Shown: positions 52,496 to 62,470, numbered from the stretch's first letter. The stretch is DNA of 64,000 nt from an uncultured Paracoccaceae bacterium (GCA_947499635.1 CANMPD010000010.1:1-64000), one strand, 5' to 3'. Program-made: numbers and translations. The notes: generated by a model from the letters alone, not told the origin.

Positions 52496-54333
52496 TCTGT
52501 TGTTGCCTCTAGATTGAGGAAGCCACCTGATTGCCGACTCCAGAACTGAGCATATAAGCCCTTTTTCTCAAGAAGCTCGGTATGAGAGCCTTCTTCTGCG
52601 ATTTTTCCATCATCCAACACTAATATCCGGTCCATTTGGGCAATGGTCGACAAACGGTGTGCAATAGCGATAACGGTTTTACCTTCCATCATATGATGAA
52701 GTGTCTCTTGAATTGCGGCCTCGGCCTCAGAATCCAAAGCCGATGTTGCCTCATCGAGGATTAAAATAGGCGCATTTTTCAAAATGACCCGCGCAAGAGT
52801 CACCCGCTGGCGTTGCCCCCCGGATAATTTCACACCGCGCTCGCCAACATGCGCATCATAACCTCTACGGCCTTCGGGATCTTCTAAGTTTAGAATAAAA
52901 TCATGCGCCTGCGCTTTATGCGCCGCGTCTAGAATTTGCGCCTCGTTTGCGTCCGGCCGTCCATACAAGAGATTATCGCGAACCGATCTATGAAGCAGCG
53001 CATTATCTTGCTGAACCAATCCAATTTGACTGCGTAAACTGTCTTGAGTGACGAGGGAAATATCCTGACCGTCTATCAAAATGCGGCCCTGCTCAACATC
53101 ATAAAACCGCAACAACAGTTTCACCAATGTCGATTTACCAGCCCCTGACCGCCCAATAAGGCCAATTTTTTCACCAGCACCAATGGTCAGGTTCAGGTTA
53201 TCAATACCCCCTGTTTCACGTCCATAATGGTGTGAAAGCCCTTCAAATCGGATTTCCCCTGCTTGTAATTTAAGCGGGGCTGCCGACGGGTTGTCCATCA
53301 ACGCGATAGGCTGCGTTATTGTCTCCATCCCTTCCGCAACCACGCCAAGTTGGCGGAAAAACGACGTCAATGCCCACATAATCCAGCCTGTCATCGCAGT
53401 GAGTCGCAACGCCAGTGCCGTTGCCGCGGCGACAACACCCACCGAAGCTAAATCTTGCGCCCATAATCCAATAGCCCAACCAACAATGCCGACGATCAAT
53501 CCCCCGTTTAATGTAACCAAGATTGCGTTCATCACCGTGTAAATACGCATTTCCTTGGAAAAGGTCTCTCGTGTGTCAGCAATCGCTTCCTTGGCATAAG
53601 CAAGCTCTTGGTCCTGATGGGCAAAAAGTTTGACTGAATGAATGTTAGAATAGCTATCAACCACACGCCCAGTCAGAGACGAGCGCGCATCAGATGCGGC
53701 TTGGCTGGCACCACCAACATGGAGAACAGTCCAGCGGATCAACAGCGCAAACAAACCAAGCCAGATACACAAGGGAAACAACAGACGTGCATCCGCAGCC
53801 CCCAGCAAAACCGCAGCCCCGATAACATAAGCCAGAGCAAAGGTAATCGCATCAAAAACCTGAAAAACCACTTCTCCTGCTGCTCCAGGCGTCTGAATCA
53901 CCCGATTGGCAATCCGGCCAGCAAAATCATTTTCGAACCAACCGACCGATTGACGTAAAACATGCCTATGTGACCGCCAGCGAATAAGCGTAGCAAAGTT
54001 GGGAAGTATGGCGTTATTCAATAACATAACATGCAATAACTGTAGCACAGGGCGCACCAGCAAAATCAAAAGCGCCGCGACAATCAATTCTGTTCCGTGA
54101 TCAATCCAAACCTCTTGAGGAGATCCCGTTAAAATGTCCACAACACGCCCCATATAGGCGATCAAAGCCATCTCAACAGTGGCAACAACAATGGACATAA
54201 ACCCGGTAACCGCAAAAACCATTTTAAAAGGCTTTGAAAACCCCAACAGGAATCGCCCGATCGTAGTCGGCGGAGTATCAGATTGCGGATAATCGCAATA
54301 AGGGTCGACAAAATTCTCAAAGAAGCGAAACAT
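52492..54333 (-). CDS. ABC exporter half-transporter (first of a pair)
   Basis: This 613-residue exporter has a membrane domain with about six helices (approximately 35-335) and a complete ATPase domain: GRSGAGKSTLVKLLLRFYDV, IGLVQQDNALLHRSVRDNLL, GVKLSGGQRQRVTLARVI, ILILDEATSALDS, IAHRLSTIAQMD. All catalytic residues are intact, so in a heterodimer both ATP sites would be competent. This differs from many bacterial heterodimeric exporters with one degenerate site. It begins the two-gene unit that leads to the RNA methyltransferase gene. Confidence 0.9.
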   Translation of the reverse strand: MFRFFENFVDPYCDYPQSDTPPTTIGRFLLGFSKPFKMVFAVTGFMSIVVATVEMALIAYMGRVVDILTGSPQEVWIDHGTELIVAALLILLVRPVLQLLHVMLLNNAILPNFATLIRWRSHRHVLRQSVGWFENDFAGRIANRVIQTPGAAGEVVFQVFDAITFALAYVIGAAVLLGAADARLLFPLCIWLGLFALLIRWTVLHVGGASQAASDARSSLTGRVVDSYSNIHSVKLFAHQDQELAYAKEAIADTRETFSKEMRIYTVMNAILVTLNGGLIVGIVGWAIGLWAQDLASVGVVAAATALALRLTAMTGWIMWALTSFFRQLGVVAEGMETITQPIALMDNPSAAPLKLQAGEIRFEGLSHHYGRETGGIDNLNLTIGAGEKIGLIGRSGAGKSTLVKLLLRFYDVEQGRILIDGQDISLVTQDSLRSQIGLVQQDNALLHRSVRDNLLYGRPDANEAQILDAAHKAQAHDFILNLEDPEGRRGYDAHVGERGVKLSGGQRQRVTLARVILKNAPILILDEATSALDSEAEAAIQETLHHMMEGKTVIAIAHRLSTIAQMDRILVLDDGKIAEEGSHTELLEKKGLYAQFWSRQSGGFLNLEATTE

Positions 54334-54500
54334 TAAAGTGCTCCGGGTTTAGGGTGAGCTACAATCTCCATGAAACAAAACAAGCGAAGTAAATAACTGG
54401 CTTTAAAATCACAAATATCCGTGCACGGTCAAAACACCCTACGTCTAGATGACAAGGTGCAAACTGTCACCCCATACCAAACTATAGGTCTCAAGGGGTT

Positions 54501-55652
54501 CTAAGATTCCATTGCCAAAAGTGCCTCTCGACTTAGAGAGAAGCCTGATTTTATCCATAAATCTTCAAGATCTTTCAATCTCTTGCCCAGCGCGGCGCCA
54601 GACAGATCAGTCATTAAATCCCGCGCACTGATCGGAAAACGGGCGGCAACACCCTCTGATATATCACATTCCATCGTTTCTGGGACTGGCAACTCAAGCA
54701 AGGCCGTGCGCAAAAACATACTCCCACGCGCGATATCTGCATCGTAACGATATCCCATCTCGGCTGCCGACATTGTTCCTATTGCTTGCTTTCGAAACGT
54801 GTCACAGCGCGCTGCAATTGCCTTGGAGAGACGTAGATCCTCACGCGGGTTCTCTCCTCCCAGTGCAGCCAGACGTAAGCAAGTATCCGGAGTGAAATTT
54901 GCGTCCATATGCACCAAAGGCCCCAAGGATCGATCATCGCTGCCTGAGAGAATACGATGTAATACGCCAACCTGACGCATCGCAGCAACGCTGCGGACTG
55001 GGTCTTTTGCCGCTAAGAGTTTAAGAAACTCTGCCCCCATACGTTCACGCGAAATCTTCACCAAACCGTCCAAATTCTGTGCTATCGCGGCAAGCGCATC
55101 CTGATCAAAGCCTGCATCTTGATCACCGTACCAGGCATGAAACCTAAAATACCGCAGCACCCGCAAGTAGTCTTCCTTAATGCGAGCATCGGCATCGCCA
55201 ATAAACCGAAAACGACGTGCTTCTAGGTCAGCATATCCTCCCAAAGGATCTACAATTTGACCGTCAGGACGCGCATATAAGGCATTCATTGTGAAATCTC
55301 GACGCGCAGCATCGTCTGCAATATCTGTCGCAAAGGCAACAACTGCTCGGCGTCCATCTGTAGCCACGTCTTTGCGAAACGTTGTAACCTCAAACGGGGT
55401 ACCCTTATGGACCAACGTGATGGTTCCATGATCAATACCCGTCGGAATCGCCTTGACGCCCGCCTGTTTTGCCAAAGAAATCACGTCTGTTGGCGTTGCA
55501 TCTGTTGCAATATCAATATCGGATACCGGAGCGCCAATCAGTGCATTGCGAACACAGCCACCCACAAGAAACACCTGCGCCCCCTGTTTTGTCAAAACAT
55601 CACACACGTGCTGCGTGGTTTCAGACGTTAGCCAATCTTGGGCAATCCGCAT
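54501..55652 (-). CDS. cca: CCA tRNA nucleotidyltransferase (class II)
   Basis: This enzyme adds or repairs the 3' CCA end of tRNAs, or is a closely related poly(A) polymerase. I use the ATG at 55652, which overlaps the Nudix stop (TAATG) and gives 383 residues; the longest frame runs 39 codons back into that gene. The catalytic head has VFLVGGCVRNALIGAPVSDI with the DIDIATDATP carboxylates, then RRDFTMNALYARPDGQIVDP. The arginine-rich RRFRFIGDADARIKEDYLRV precedes LRYFRFHAWYG. It is coupled to the CoA pyrophosphatase-type Nudix gene. Confidence 0.92.
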   Translation of the reverse strand: MRIAQDWLTSETTQHVCDVLTKQGAQVFLVGGCVRNALIGAPVSDIDIATDATPTDVISLAKQAGVKAIPTGIDHGTITLVHKGTPFEVTTFRKDVATDGRRAVVAFATDIADDAARRDFTMNALYARPDGQIVDPLGGYADLEARRFRFIGDADARIKEDYLRVLRYFRFHAWYGDQDAGFDQDALAAIAQNLDGLVKISRERMGAEFLKLLAAKDPVRSVAAMRQVGVLHRILSGSDDRSLGPLVHMDANFTPDTCLRLAALGGENPREDLRLSKAIAARCDTFRKQAIGTMSAAEMGYRYDADIARGSMFLRTALLELPVPETMECDISEGVAARFPISARDLMTDLSGAALGKRLKDLEDLWIKSGFSLSREALLAMES

Positions 55653-56248
55653 TAAGTCTCCAAAATCTCTGCAAAATTGCGCAGCATGCGCGCGGTTGCT
55701 CCCCAAATATAATATGGGCCAAACGGCACAGTATAAAAATATCGTGGCTGATCCCGGAAACGACGCCACTGAATTTGATAATTTCCCAGTTCTGTCACAT
55801 GCGATAATGGCACTGAAAAAACCTCTGCCACTTCATCAGCTTGACGTTTCACCTCAAATGGATGGTGAAGTAAAGCAATCACAGGGCTCACTTCAAAGCC
55901 AGTCACGGTCTCATGTGTGGATAGTTGCCCAAGTACTTGAGTCGCAGTCTCCGGAAGCCCAATTTCCTCTCGCGCTTCACGTTGGGCAGCTATAACGGAG
56001 CTTCCATCTCCCGCATCTACTTTACCACCAGGGAAGGCGATCTGGCCCGGGTGATGCCGTAATGCAGAGGAGCGCTTTGTCAAAATAATCTGCGGTGTTT
56101 CATGATAAGACGTAATACCAATTAAAACCGCAGCTGGCCGCAATTTGCGACCAGCCGGTAGCTTTAGGTTTGGATTAAGATCGAAGTCTGAAGTTTTTTC
56201 CCGACCCACCTCCAAAGCAAGGCGGATTATATCATCCAGCCCTTGCAT
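55652..56248 (-). CDS. Nudix hydrolase, CoA pyrophosphatase-like
   Basis: The 198-residue protein carries the Nudix box GGKVDAGDGSSVIAAQREAR followed by EEIGLP. Ahead of it, SSALRHHPGQIAFPGGK is the LRxHxGQVAFPGGK pattern of CoA pyrophosphatases (NudL/Nudt7 type). These split CoA to 3',5'-ADP and 4'-phosphopantetheine. It lies between hslO (3 bp) and cca (1-bp overlap), so all three are translated from one message. Confidence 0.88.
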   Translation of the reverse strand: MQGLDDIIRLALEVGREKTSDFDLNPNLKLPAGRKLRPAAVLIGITSYHETPQIILTKRSSALRHHPGQIAFPGGKVDAGDGSSVIAAQREAREEIGLPETATQVLGQLSTHETVTGFEVSPVIALLHHPFEVKRQADEVAEVFSVPLSHVTELGNYQIQWRRFRDQPRYFYTVPFGPYYIWGATARMLRNFAEILET

Positions 56249-56251
56249 CCG

Positions 56252-57232
56252 TTAGTCCTTTGTTGCCTCAAAACCAACTGTGGCCGGATCAAGATCGTAA
56301 TGCATCCCACAAAACTGACAATCTGCCGTCACACGCCCTTCGGGTGTCGTCATGGTTTTAATATCTTTAGCAGAGTAAATTGACAGACTCTGGCGCACGC
56401 GGTCCTCAGAACAGGTGCATCCAAACTTGATGGCTTGAGCATCATAAACACGCGGGCTTTCCTCGTGGAACAAGCGCACCAATAAATCCGCTGGTGATAC
56501 CGAAGGGCCGATCAGTTCCAAATCCTCAACCGTACCTAACAATGTCAGTACACGGTTCCAGTTTTCTTCTTGATCATCATCAAGCATATCACTGACATTA
56601 AGATCTTCGCCTGCACCATCTGCATCCGCAATTAGTGGAGACGCCTTGGGCATATGCTGCAACATAATACCGCCTGCGCGCCAATGTTCCGCAACACCTG
56701 GCTCAGACGATTTTCCGAAACTAAGTGAAAACTGCGTCGGCAACTGTTCAGATTGTGCAAAATAGGCCTCAGCACAAGCCGATAGCGACCCACCGCGTAA
56801 AGGTGTGATCCCTTGATAAGGCTGCATACCATGGCCTTGATCAATCAAGATCGCAAAATACCCTTCACCAATCTGCGAAAACGCATCTGCATTTGTAATC
56901 TCGTCAGGATCAAAGCTGGCATAGGCCCGAATTCGTGCCGGATCGCCGGTCTTTTCCGGTGCGTAATAATCCGTTGCAATACGGCGGATACCACCGCCTT
57001 TTCCCTGCACTTGCAGTGACAACTTCCACTTAAGTTTTACCGTCTGACCAATTAACGCAGTCAGCAACGCCATCTCAGCGACAAGCGCCTCGATCATAGG
57101 TGGGTAATCGTGCTGTTTAAGAATTCCTTCCAAAACGCCATCCAAACGCGCTACGCGACCACGCATGTCGGATGCATCGAGTTGGAAAGGTAGGACAGTA
57201 TCGTCCCACGCGATTTGAGTGACTCGTGACAT
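56252..57232 (-). CDS. hslO: Redox-regulated chaperone Hsp33
   Basis: Hsp33 is a holdase that turns on under oxidative stress when its zinc-binding Cys residues form disulfides. The 326-residue protein has the Hsp33 core (about 1-230), with ALIGQTVKLKWKLSLQVQGK, AYASFDPDEI and QPYQGITPLRGGSL. The C-terminal redox switch is FGCTCSEDRVRQSL and ADCQFCGMHYDL (CxC and CxxC), in the usual spacing. It opens the hslO-Nudix-cca unit and is divergent from another Nudix gene. Confidence 0.94.
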   Translation of the reverse strand: MSRVTQIAWDDTVLPFQLDASDMRGRVARLDGVLEGILKQHDYPPMIEALVAEMALLTALIGQTVKLKWKLSLQVQGKGGGIRRIATDYYAPEKTGDPARIRAYASFDPDEITNADAFSQIGEGYFAILIDQGHGMQPYQGITPLRGGSLSACAEAYFAQSEQLPTQFSLSFGKSSEPGVAEHWRAGGIMLQHMPKASPLIADADGAGEDLNVSDMLDDDQEENWNRVLTLLGTVEDLELIGPSVSPADLLVRLFHEESPRVYDAQAIKFGCTCSEDRVRQSLSIYSAKDIKTMTTPEGRVTADCQFCGMHYDLDPATVGFEATKD

Positions 57233-57311
57233 AAGGTTTCCTTAAGTGCCCATTGTTGGCATATCTGGGCCTATATAGGCTGTTCAGCCACGACATTGAA
57301 GGGGAAGCAGA

Positions 57312-57755
57312 ATGATACGCCGTTTTGGTCAATCACCACGTTCAGATCAAACCTATCGTCTAAGGCCAGGCGCATATGCCATACTCCCAAGGGATCAAAA
57401 GCTTTTACTAACCCGTCAATCCGCGCCTGTAGTCGACATACAGTTGCCAGGTGGTGGAATAGATCCCGGAGAATCAGCCATTATCGCGCTTCATCGAGAG
57501 GTCTACGAGGAAACAGGCTATAAAATTTCATCCCCCCGTCATTTTGGAACATTCCGGCGGTTTGTCTTTATGCCCGAATATGATTTTTGGGCTGAGAAAA
57601 TATGCCATATCTTCATTGCGCGTCCCACCATATGCATGGGCGCACCCCTAGAGCCATTCCACACAGCCCTTTGGATGACGCACGATCAAGCAATTTCTAC
57701 GCTTGGGAATGCTGGTGATAAGCATTTTGTCGAACGTTTTAACTGTAACAGCTAA
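57312..57755 (+). CDS. Nudix hydrolase of unknown substrate
   Basis: The 147-residue protein has a Nudix box LPGGGIDPGESAIIALHREV with EETG, and the start RPGAYAILPRDQKLLLTRQS. The C-terminal half (GAPLEPFHTALWMTHDQAIS) is of a general Nudix type, and I cannot assign a substrate. GGGGAAG precedes the ATG. Its last 4 bp overlap the end of the converging receiver-PP2C gene. It is the third Nudix protein in the window. Confidence 0.85.
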   Translation: MIRRFGQSPRSDQTYRLRPGAYAILPRDQKLLLTRQSAPVVDIQLPGGGIDPGESAIIALHREVYEETGYKISSPRHFGTFRRFVFMPEYDFWAEKICHIFIARPTICMGAPLEPFHTALWMTHDQAISTLGNAGDKHFVERFNCNS

Positions 57756-59023
57756 GGACCTTGATACTCGAATAAAGTGGCAGAAATATCATCCTCTAAC
57801 CCCTCTCCCTTGGCCATAACCTGAGTAAGGTGCCAATAGAGGTCGTCAAGGAATTCTTGGCCATTTTGATCTGGTTTGCATTTGTGAATCAGATCAATCA
57901 ATCCCTCGGAGTCTAGCATACTGCCATCTTCCAAATGTGCTTCGGTGAAACCATCGGAATAAAGCAACAAACGGTCACCTTCTTCCATATAAAACACTTC
58001 TTGGTCGTATACGACTTCAGAGATCAAACCGATAGGAACGCCCCCTTGGCCAATAAACTCCATGGTGCCGTTTTTGCGGATTAATAATGGGTGCGGATGT
58101 CCCGCTTGAACCATTTTGACCTGCCCGGTGCGCAGGTCACAGGTACAATACGCCATGGTAAAATACTCTTCGACACCCGTATCAGCAATCAAACGGGCAT
58201 TCAAAAGACTTGCAACCTCTTCAGGTGGCCGCAGCGCATAGAAGCTGTTGAACTTCTTTTCCATTCCGACATTCTGGTCGAAATAAGTCGATGACAAATA
58301 CCCCCCCAGACGCGCCGTCATCATGGCCGATGTAATCCCATGGCCAGATACGTCGATGGAATAAAAGCCAACACGATTTACACCAGGAGAAAACATTCCA
58401 ACCAAATCGCCCCCGATGTGACCACATGGTTTTAGAAGCAAGCTCACTTCTGATGATCCAAAATTGCGAGACAGTTCAGGAACCAGAGATTCCTGAATTT
58501 TACGAGCCTGTATCAGATCCTTATCAATAGCATCATAAACACGCTGTAACTCGTCAAGTGTTTCCGAAACAATCTGGTTTTTCTGAAACAGCTCTCGCTG
58601 CATTCGTAATATACGTTCCCCTGCGGAGATACGCGCACGTAATTCGTCAGAACTGACGGGTTTGGTTAGGAAATCATCCGCGCCGGCATCCAAACCCTGT
58701 GCCACCTCGTTTTTTTCGCTCTTTGAGGTCAAAAGGATGAAGTAGCTGTAGGCATCATTGGATATGTTACGAAACGCACGGCAAAATTCGATCCCGTTCA
58801 TCCCCGGCATCATCCAGTCGCTCAAAATCAAATCAGGCAATTGTTGGCGGCAAATTTCCATCGCATCTTCACCGCTACCAGCTTCTGCAACTTGAAATCC
58901 CCATTTTTTAAGGGAGGCAACAAGAATGCGCCGCTGCAAACGGCTGTCATCTACCACTAAGACGCGCTGAATTGATCCGCTCACCGGAACCACTTCATTT
59001 TCAACTGTGCTTTCTGGAAACAC
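57752..59023 (-). CDS. Response regulator with PP2C-type serine phosphatase output (RsbU/RbaY-like)
   Basis: The 423-residue protein starts at GTG behind GAGGG. An N-terminal receiver domain (about 18-135) has phospho-acceptor Asp in DLILSDWMMPGMNGIEF, LTSKSEKNE and the Lys in DDFLTKPVS. A coiled-coil linker follows (about 140-175). The SpoIIE/PP2C domain shows GGDLVGMFSPG, VSGHGITSAMMTARLGGYLS and LLLYSDGFTEAHLEDGSML. Such proteins dephosphorylate an anti-anti-sigma factor in partner-switching systems; RbaY of Rhodobacter capsulatus has this layout. No anti-sigma or STAS gene is adjacent. It is divergent from an Hpt gene that may feed its receiver. Confidence 0.88.
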   Translation of the reverse strand: MFPESTVENEVVPVSGSIQRVLVVDDSRLQRRILVASLKKWGFQVAEAGSGEDAMEICRQQLPDLILSDWMMPGMNGIEFCRAFRNISNDAYSYFILLTSKSEKNEVAQGLDAGADDFLTKPVSSDELRARISAGERILRMQRELFQKNQIVSETLDELQRVYDAIDKDLIQARKIQESLVPELSRNFGSSEVSLLLKPCGHIGGDLVGMFSPGVNRVGFYSIDVSGHGITSAMMTARLGGYLSSTYFDQNVGMEKKFNSFYALRPPEEVASLLNARLIADTGVEEYFTMAYCTCDLRTGQVKMVQAGHPHPLLIRKNGTMEFIGQGGVPIGLISEVVYDQEVFYMEEGDRLLLYSDGFTEAHLEDGSMLDSEGLIDLIHKCKPDQNGQEFLDDLYWHLTQVMAKGEGLEDDISATLFEYQGP

Positions 59024-59196
59024 CTAATGTCCCTCATTAAAACGAATGGTCCTTTTGCCGTGTGAATAGATATTGCCGAGTCAACTTAACACCGAATGAA
59101 TGAGAAAACTCTTGTAAAATTTTAGCTATTCATCTTAGTTTTACTGCTATCTTCTTATAAACTGTTTTGAACACTCGAAAAACATAGGTTTGCACA

Positions 59197-59520
59197 ATGA
59201 TTAATTGGTCACGCGTGCGTGAATTGAAAGAAGAAATCGGAGAAGATGGCTTTGATGAAGTTGTGGAATTGTTCCTAGAAGAAGTAGAGGGTGTTATCCA
59301 GAAGCTACAGGGTAATGATCGAAGCCAGCTGGAACAGGATTTGCACTTTTTGAAAGGCAGTGCCTTGAACCTAGGCTTCGAAGAATTTGCGACCCTTTGC
59401 TTCCAAGGTGAACAGCTTTCGTCAGATGGGAATGCCGATCAAGTTGATTTAAAATCAGTTTTAGAAAGCTATGACGTGTCTAAGAAGACATTTCTCGAAA
59501 GCCTATCAACCAACACATAG
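59197..59520 (+). CDS. Histidine phosphotransfer (Hpt) domain protein
   Basis: The 107-residue protein is a single Hpt domain. The phospho-accepting His lies in DLHFLKGSALNLGFEEFATL (about residue 50), within the expected four-helix bundle. Stand-alone Hpt proteins pass phosphate between hybrid kinases and response regulators. The divergent gene upstream encodes a receiver-PP2C protein, the likeliest partner. No histidine kinase is encoded near. Confidence 0.88.
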   Translation: MINWSRVRELKEEIGEDGFDEVVELFLEEVEGVIQKLQGNDRSQLEQDLHFLKGSALNLGFEEFATLCFQGEQLSSDGNADQVDLKSVLESYDVSKKTFLESLSTNT

Positions 59521-59526
59521 ACGATA

Positions 59527-60753
59527 TCAAATCACGAACTGTGCAAGCGTCTCATCCGTTGTAATATCCGTAAACGCCATGCCTGCCTGTTCAAGACGTG
59601 AAAATAACGACCCAAAATTTTCGGGCTGACTCGTTTCAATGCCAATCAGAACTGATCCAAAGTTTCTGGCCGATTTTTTCATATATTCAAACCGTGTAAT
59701 ATTATCATCCGGCCCCAAGAGCCCTAGAAAATCTCGTAATGCACCCGGGCGCTGCGGTACGCGCAAAATAAAGTATTTTTGCAGACCAGCGTAACGCTGT
59801 GCCCGCTCTTTAACCTCAGGCAAACGTTCAAAGTCAAAATTTCCGCCAGAAGATAAACAAACAACCGTTTTCCCGCGCACCCAAGAACGCACGTCATACA
59901 ACGCTTCAAGAGCTAGGGCGCCGGCAGGCTCTAACACAATTCCTTCGACATTTAACATTTCAACAATGGTCCGGCAGACCCGGTCTTCATCAATTGTCAA
60001 AACGTCTGGTGATGCAACATGTTTGAGACGTTCAAATGTCTTTTGGCCAATTTTGCCAACTGCAGCACCGTCAACAAACGTATCAACCTGATCGAGTGCA
60101 ACGGGCTTGCCTGCATCCAAAGCAGCCCGCAAGCAGGCTCCACCGGCTGGTTCCACAAATAAGCTGTGACTTTGATCACCAAAATAACTGAAAACGCCGG
60201 ACGACATACCGCCTCCACCGACGGGCAAAATCACATAATCTGGCGCGCGCCCCAATTGCTCTTTGATTTCCACCGCAATAGATGCTTGGCCTTCGATCAC
60301 ATCTTCATCGTCAAACGGCGATAAAAAATATCCACCTTGTTGCACACACCACTTTTGTGCAGCAGCCAACGTGTCATCGAAATAATCACCAACCAAGTGA
60401 ATCTCGATATTATCCCCACCAAACATCCGAGTTTTCTGAATTTTCTGCTGCGGCGTGGTGACTGGCATAAAAATCACGCCTCGCTTGCCCATTTCGCGAC
60501 ACATATACGCCATGCCCTGCGCGTGGTTACCCGCGGATGCACAGACAAACAAATCCCGCTTGGTTTGTTTGCGCATCGCATTGAGCGCACCCCGGATCTT
60601 GTACGATCGCACCGGGCTCAAGTCCTCACGTTTGAGGTAAATATCAGCCTCAAACCGATCAGAAAGTAATACATTACGTTGAAGTGGCGTGGGCGGAAAC
60701 ACTTCGCGCATCGCCGCCTCGGCCGCTTTGGCCTGGGTTTGGAAATCAGTCAT
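59527..60753 (-). CDS. ilvA: Threonine ammonia-lyase IlvA
   Basis: IlvA converts threonine to 2-oxobutanoate and ammonia, the first step toward isoleucine. I use the ATG at 60753 (MTDFQTQAKAAEAAMREVFP) behind AAGGCG, giving 408 residues; a longer frame adds 14 codons. The PLP Lys is in VRSYKIRGALNAM, the phosphate loop is PVGGGGMSSGVFSYF, and SSGGN is present. The C-terminal part (about 325-408) is one ACT-like regulatory domain (FILRVPQRPGALRDFLGLLG), as in short biosynthetic forms. It converges on the Hpt gene with only 6 bp between stops. Confidence 0.93.
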   Translation of the reverse strand: MTDFQTQAKAAEAAMREVFPPTPLQRNVLLSDRFEADIYLKREDLSPVRSYKIRGALNAMRKQTKRDLFVCASAGNHAQGMAYMCREMGKRGVIFMPVTTPQQKIQKTRMFGGDNIEIHLVGDYFDDTLAAAQKWCVQQGGYFLSPFDDEDVIEGQASIAVEIKEQLGRAPDYVILPVGGGGMSSGVFSYFGDQSHSLFVEPAGGACLRAALDAGKPVALDQVDTFVDGAAVGKIGQKTFERLKHVASPDVLTIDEDRVCRTIVEMLNVEGIVLEPAGALALEALYDVRSWVRGKTVVCLSSGGNFDFERLPEVKERAQRYAGLQKYFILRVPQRPGALRDFLGLLGPDDNITRFEYMKKSARNFGSVLIGIETSQPENFGSLFSRLEQAGMAFTDITTDETLAQFVI

Positions 60754-61221
60754 ACGCCTTAGGTGGCCCAAGCCTGCCGCTGACGCAAGAGGCATGGGCC
60801 CTCGACAGATAAATTTAGTCAGAAATCCAATGACCTTCGACGCAGTGACCGTAAAGAGTGATCAGAATTGACAGGTTCAGAACCTGCATGCAGTCACCCA
60901 CACACTGCTAACTCACTGCAATCACCGTTATTGCCAACCAACAAGCCAGAACAAAACAATAATCGAGATTGGTGAGAGAGCTTCTTCCGTATTGGCCCGC
61001 CATCGCAACAAGCGGCAACAATCCCTGCTTGATGATCACAAGAAAATTTCGTGACATCATCTGGATGGAATGTATCAAAATATGAATACGCGTCGTTATC
61101 ACTTCCAATTTGTAAAATCGCGCGCATTTTAGCGGGCTACACATGTTAGAAAACCCTTAATACCTTGCGCAATCCGCTAAAACCCGCTACGGCGCTTACG
61201 TTCTGACGAGAAGGAAATCCA
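60754..61221 (+). other. Gene-free stretch between ilvA and argG
   Basis: About 470 bp without a convincing gene. Features seen are a small inverted repeat CAGGTT-CAG-AACCTG (60872-60886) and a minus-strand frame at about 60908-61144. That frame ends in a hydrophobic segment (YCFVLACWLAITVIAVS) but lacks a clear ribosome-binding site or known relatives. The argG promoter should lie near the right end; GAAGGAAATCC precedes the argG ATG. Confidence 0.4.
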
Positions 61222-62448
61222 ATGTCTGCGCCCAAGAAAGTTGTGCTGGCCTATTCCGGCGGCCTCGATACATCGATCATCCTGAAATGGTTGCAGACCG
61301 AATATGGCTGCGAGGTTGTAACCTTTACTGCTGACCTCGGTCAGGGCGAAGAGCTAGAGCCTGCACGTAAAAAGGCTGAGCTTTTGGGCATTAAGCCCGA
61401 AAACATCTTTATCGAAGACGTTCGCGAAGAGTTCGTCCGCGATTTTGTCTTCCCCATGTTCCGCGCCAATGCAGTCTATGAAGGCCTGTATCTGCTAGGC
61501 ACGTCAATCGCGCGCCCTTTGATCTCCAAACGTCTTGTAGAGATCGCAGCCGAAACTGGAGCGGATGCCGTGTCTCACGGTGCGACTGGCAAGGGGAACG
61601 ATCAGGTCCGTTTTGAGCTGTCCGCCTATGCCTTGAACCCAGATATTAAGGTGATCGCCCCTTGGCGTGAATGGGATCTGTCTTCGCGTACCAAGCTGCT
61701 TGAATTTGCCGAGGCAAACCAAATCCCGATCGCAAAAGACAAACGTGGCGAAGCGCCGTTTTCTGTTGATGCCAACCTGTTGCACACTTCATCCGAAGGC
61801 AAAGTTCTGGAAGATCCGGCCGATATGGCGCCAGATTACGTCTTCCAACGCACCGTTGATCCAGTGGATGCGCCTGATGTGCCTGAAATCATCGAAATCA
61901 CCTTTGAAAAAGGTGACGCCATTGCGATTAATGGCGAGGCAATGTCCCCTGCAACCGTTCTAACCGCATTGAACGAATATGGCCGCAAGCACGGTATTGG
62001 TCGTCTGGATTTCGTAGAAAATCGTTTTGTCGGCATGAAGTCACGCGGTATTTATGAAACCCCCGGTGGTGATATTCTACTTGAAGCACACCGTGGCATT
62101 GAACAAATCACCCTCGACAGTGGTGCCGGCCATTTGAAAGACTCGATCATGCCTCGTTATGCAGAGTTGATCTATAATGGGTTCTGGTACTCGCCCGAGC
62201 GTGAAATGCTGCAAGCGCTGATCGACAAGAGCCAAGAACATGTCAGCGGCACCGTACGGCTGAAGCTGTATAAAGGATCTGCAAAAACAGTTGGCCGTTG
62301 GTCAGATCACAGCTTGTATTCCGAAGCACATGTTACCTTTGAAGAAGATGCAGGTGCCTATGATCAAACAGACGCGGCAGGGTTCATTCAACTTAACGCC
62401 CTGCGCTTGAAATTGTTAGCGGCCCGTAACAAGCGCGTTAAAGGCTGA
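61222..62448 (+). CDS. argG: Argininosuccinate synthase ArgG
   Basis: ArgG joins citrulline and aspartate with ATP to form argininosuccinate, the penultimate step of arginine synthesis. The 408-residue protein starts [20 protein letters not shown] with the ATP P-loop, followed by [40 protein letters not shown] and the C-terminal [20 protein letters not shown]. Length and motifs are normal. A strong ribosome-binding site precedes it and a terminator follows, so it is expressed alone. argH is not adjacent. Confidence 0.97.
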   Translation: MSAPKKVVLAYSGGLDTSIILKWLQTEYGCEVVTFTADLGQGEELEPARKKAELLGIKPENIFIEDVREEFVRDFVFPMFRANAVYEGLYLLGTSIARPLISKRLVEIAAETGADAVSHGATGKGNDQVRFELSAYALNPDIKVIAPWREWDLSSRTKLLEFAEANQIPIAKDKRGEAPFSVDANLLHTSSEGKVLEDPADMAPDYVFQRTVDPVDAPDVPEIIEITFEKGDAIAINGEAMSPATVLTALNEYGRKHGIGRLDFVENRFVGMKSRGIYETPGGDILLEAHRGIEQITLDSGAGHLKDSIMPRYAELIYNGFWYSPEREMLQALIDKSQEHVSGTVRLKLYKGSAKTVGRWSDHSLYSEAHVTFEEDAGAYDQTDAAGFIQLNALRLKLLAARNKRVKG

Positions 62449-62470
62449 TAAGATCAACCAAAACATGTTC

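Noticed and set aside
60872-60886. Possible tRNA or riboswitch near CAGGTTCAGAACCTG
   Set aside because: No cloverleaf arms, acceptor stem or known aptamer core could be built around the inverted repeat.
60894-61144. Possible small membrane protein on the minus strand upstream of argG
   Set aside because: A hydrophobic tail is present, but there is no clear start signal, two overlapping frames compete, and no known family fits.
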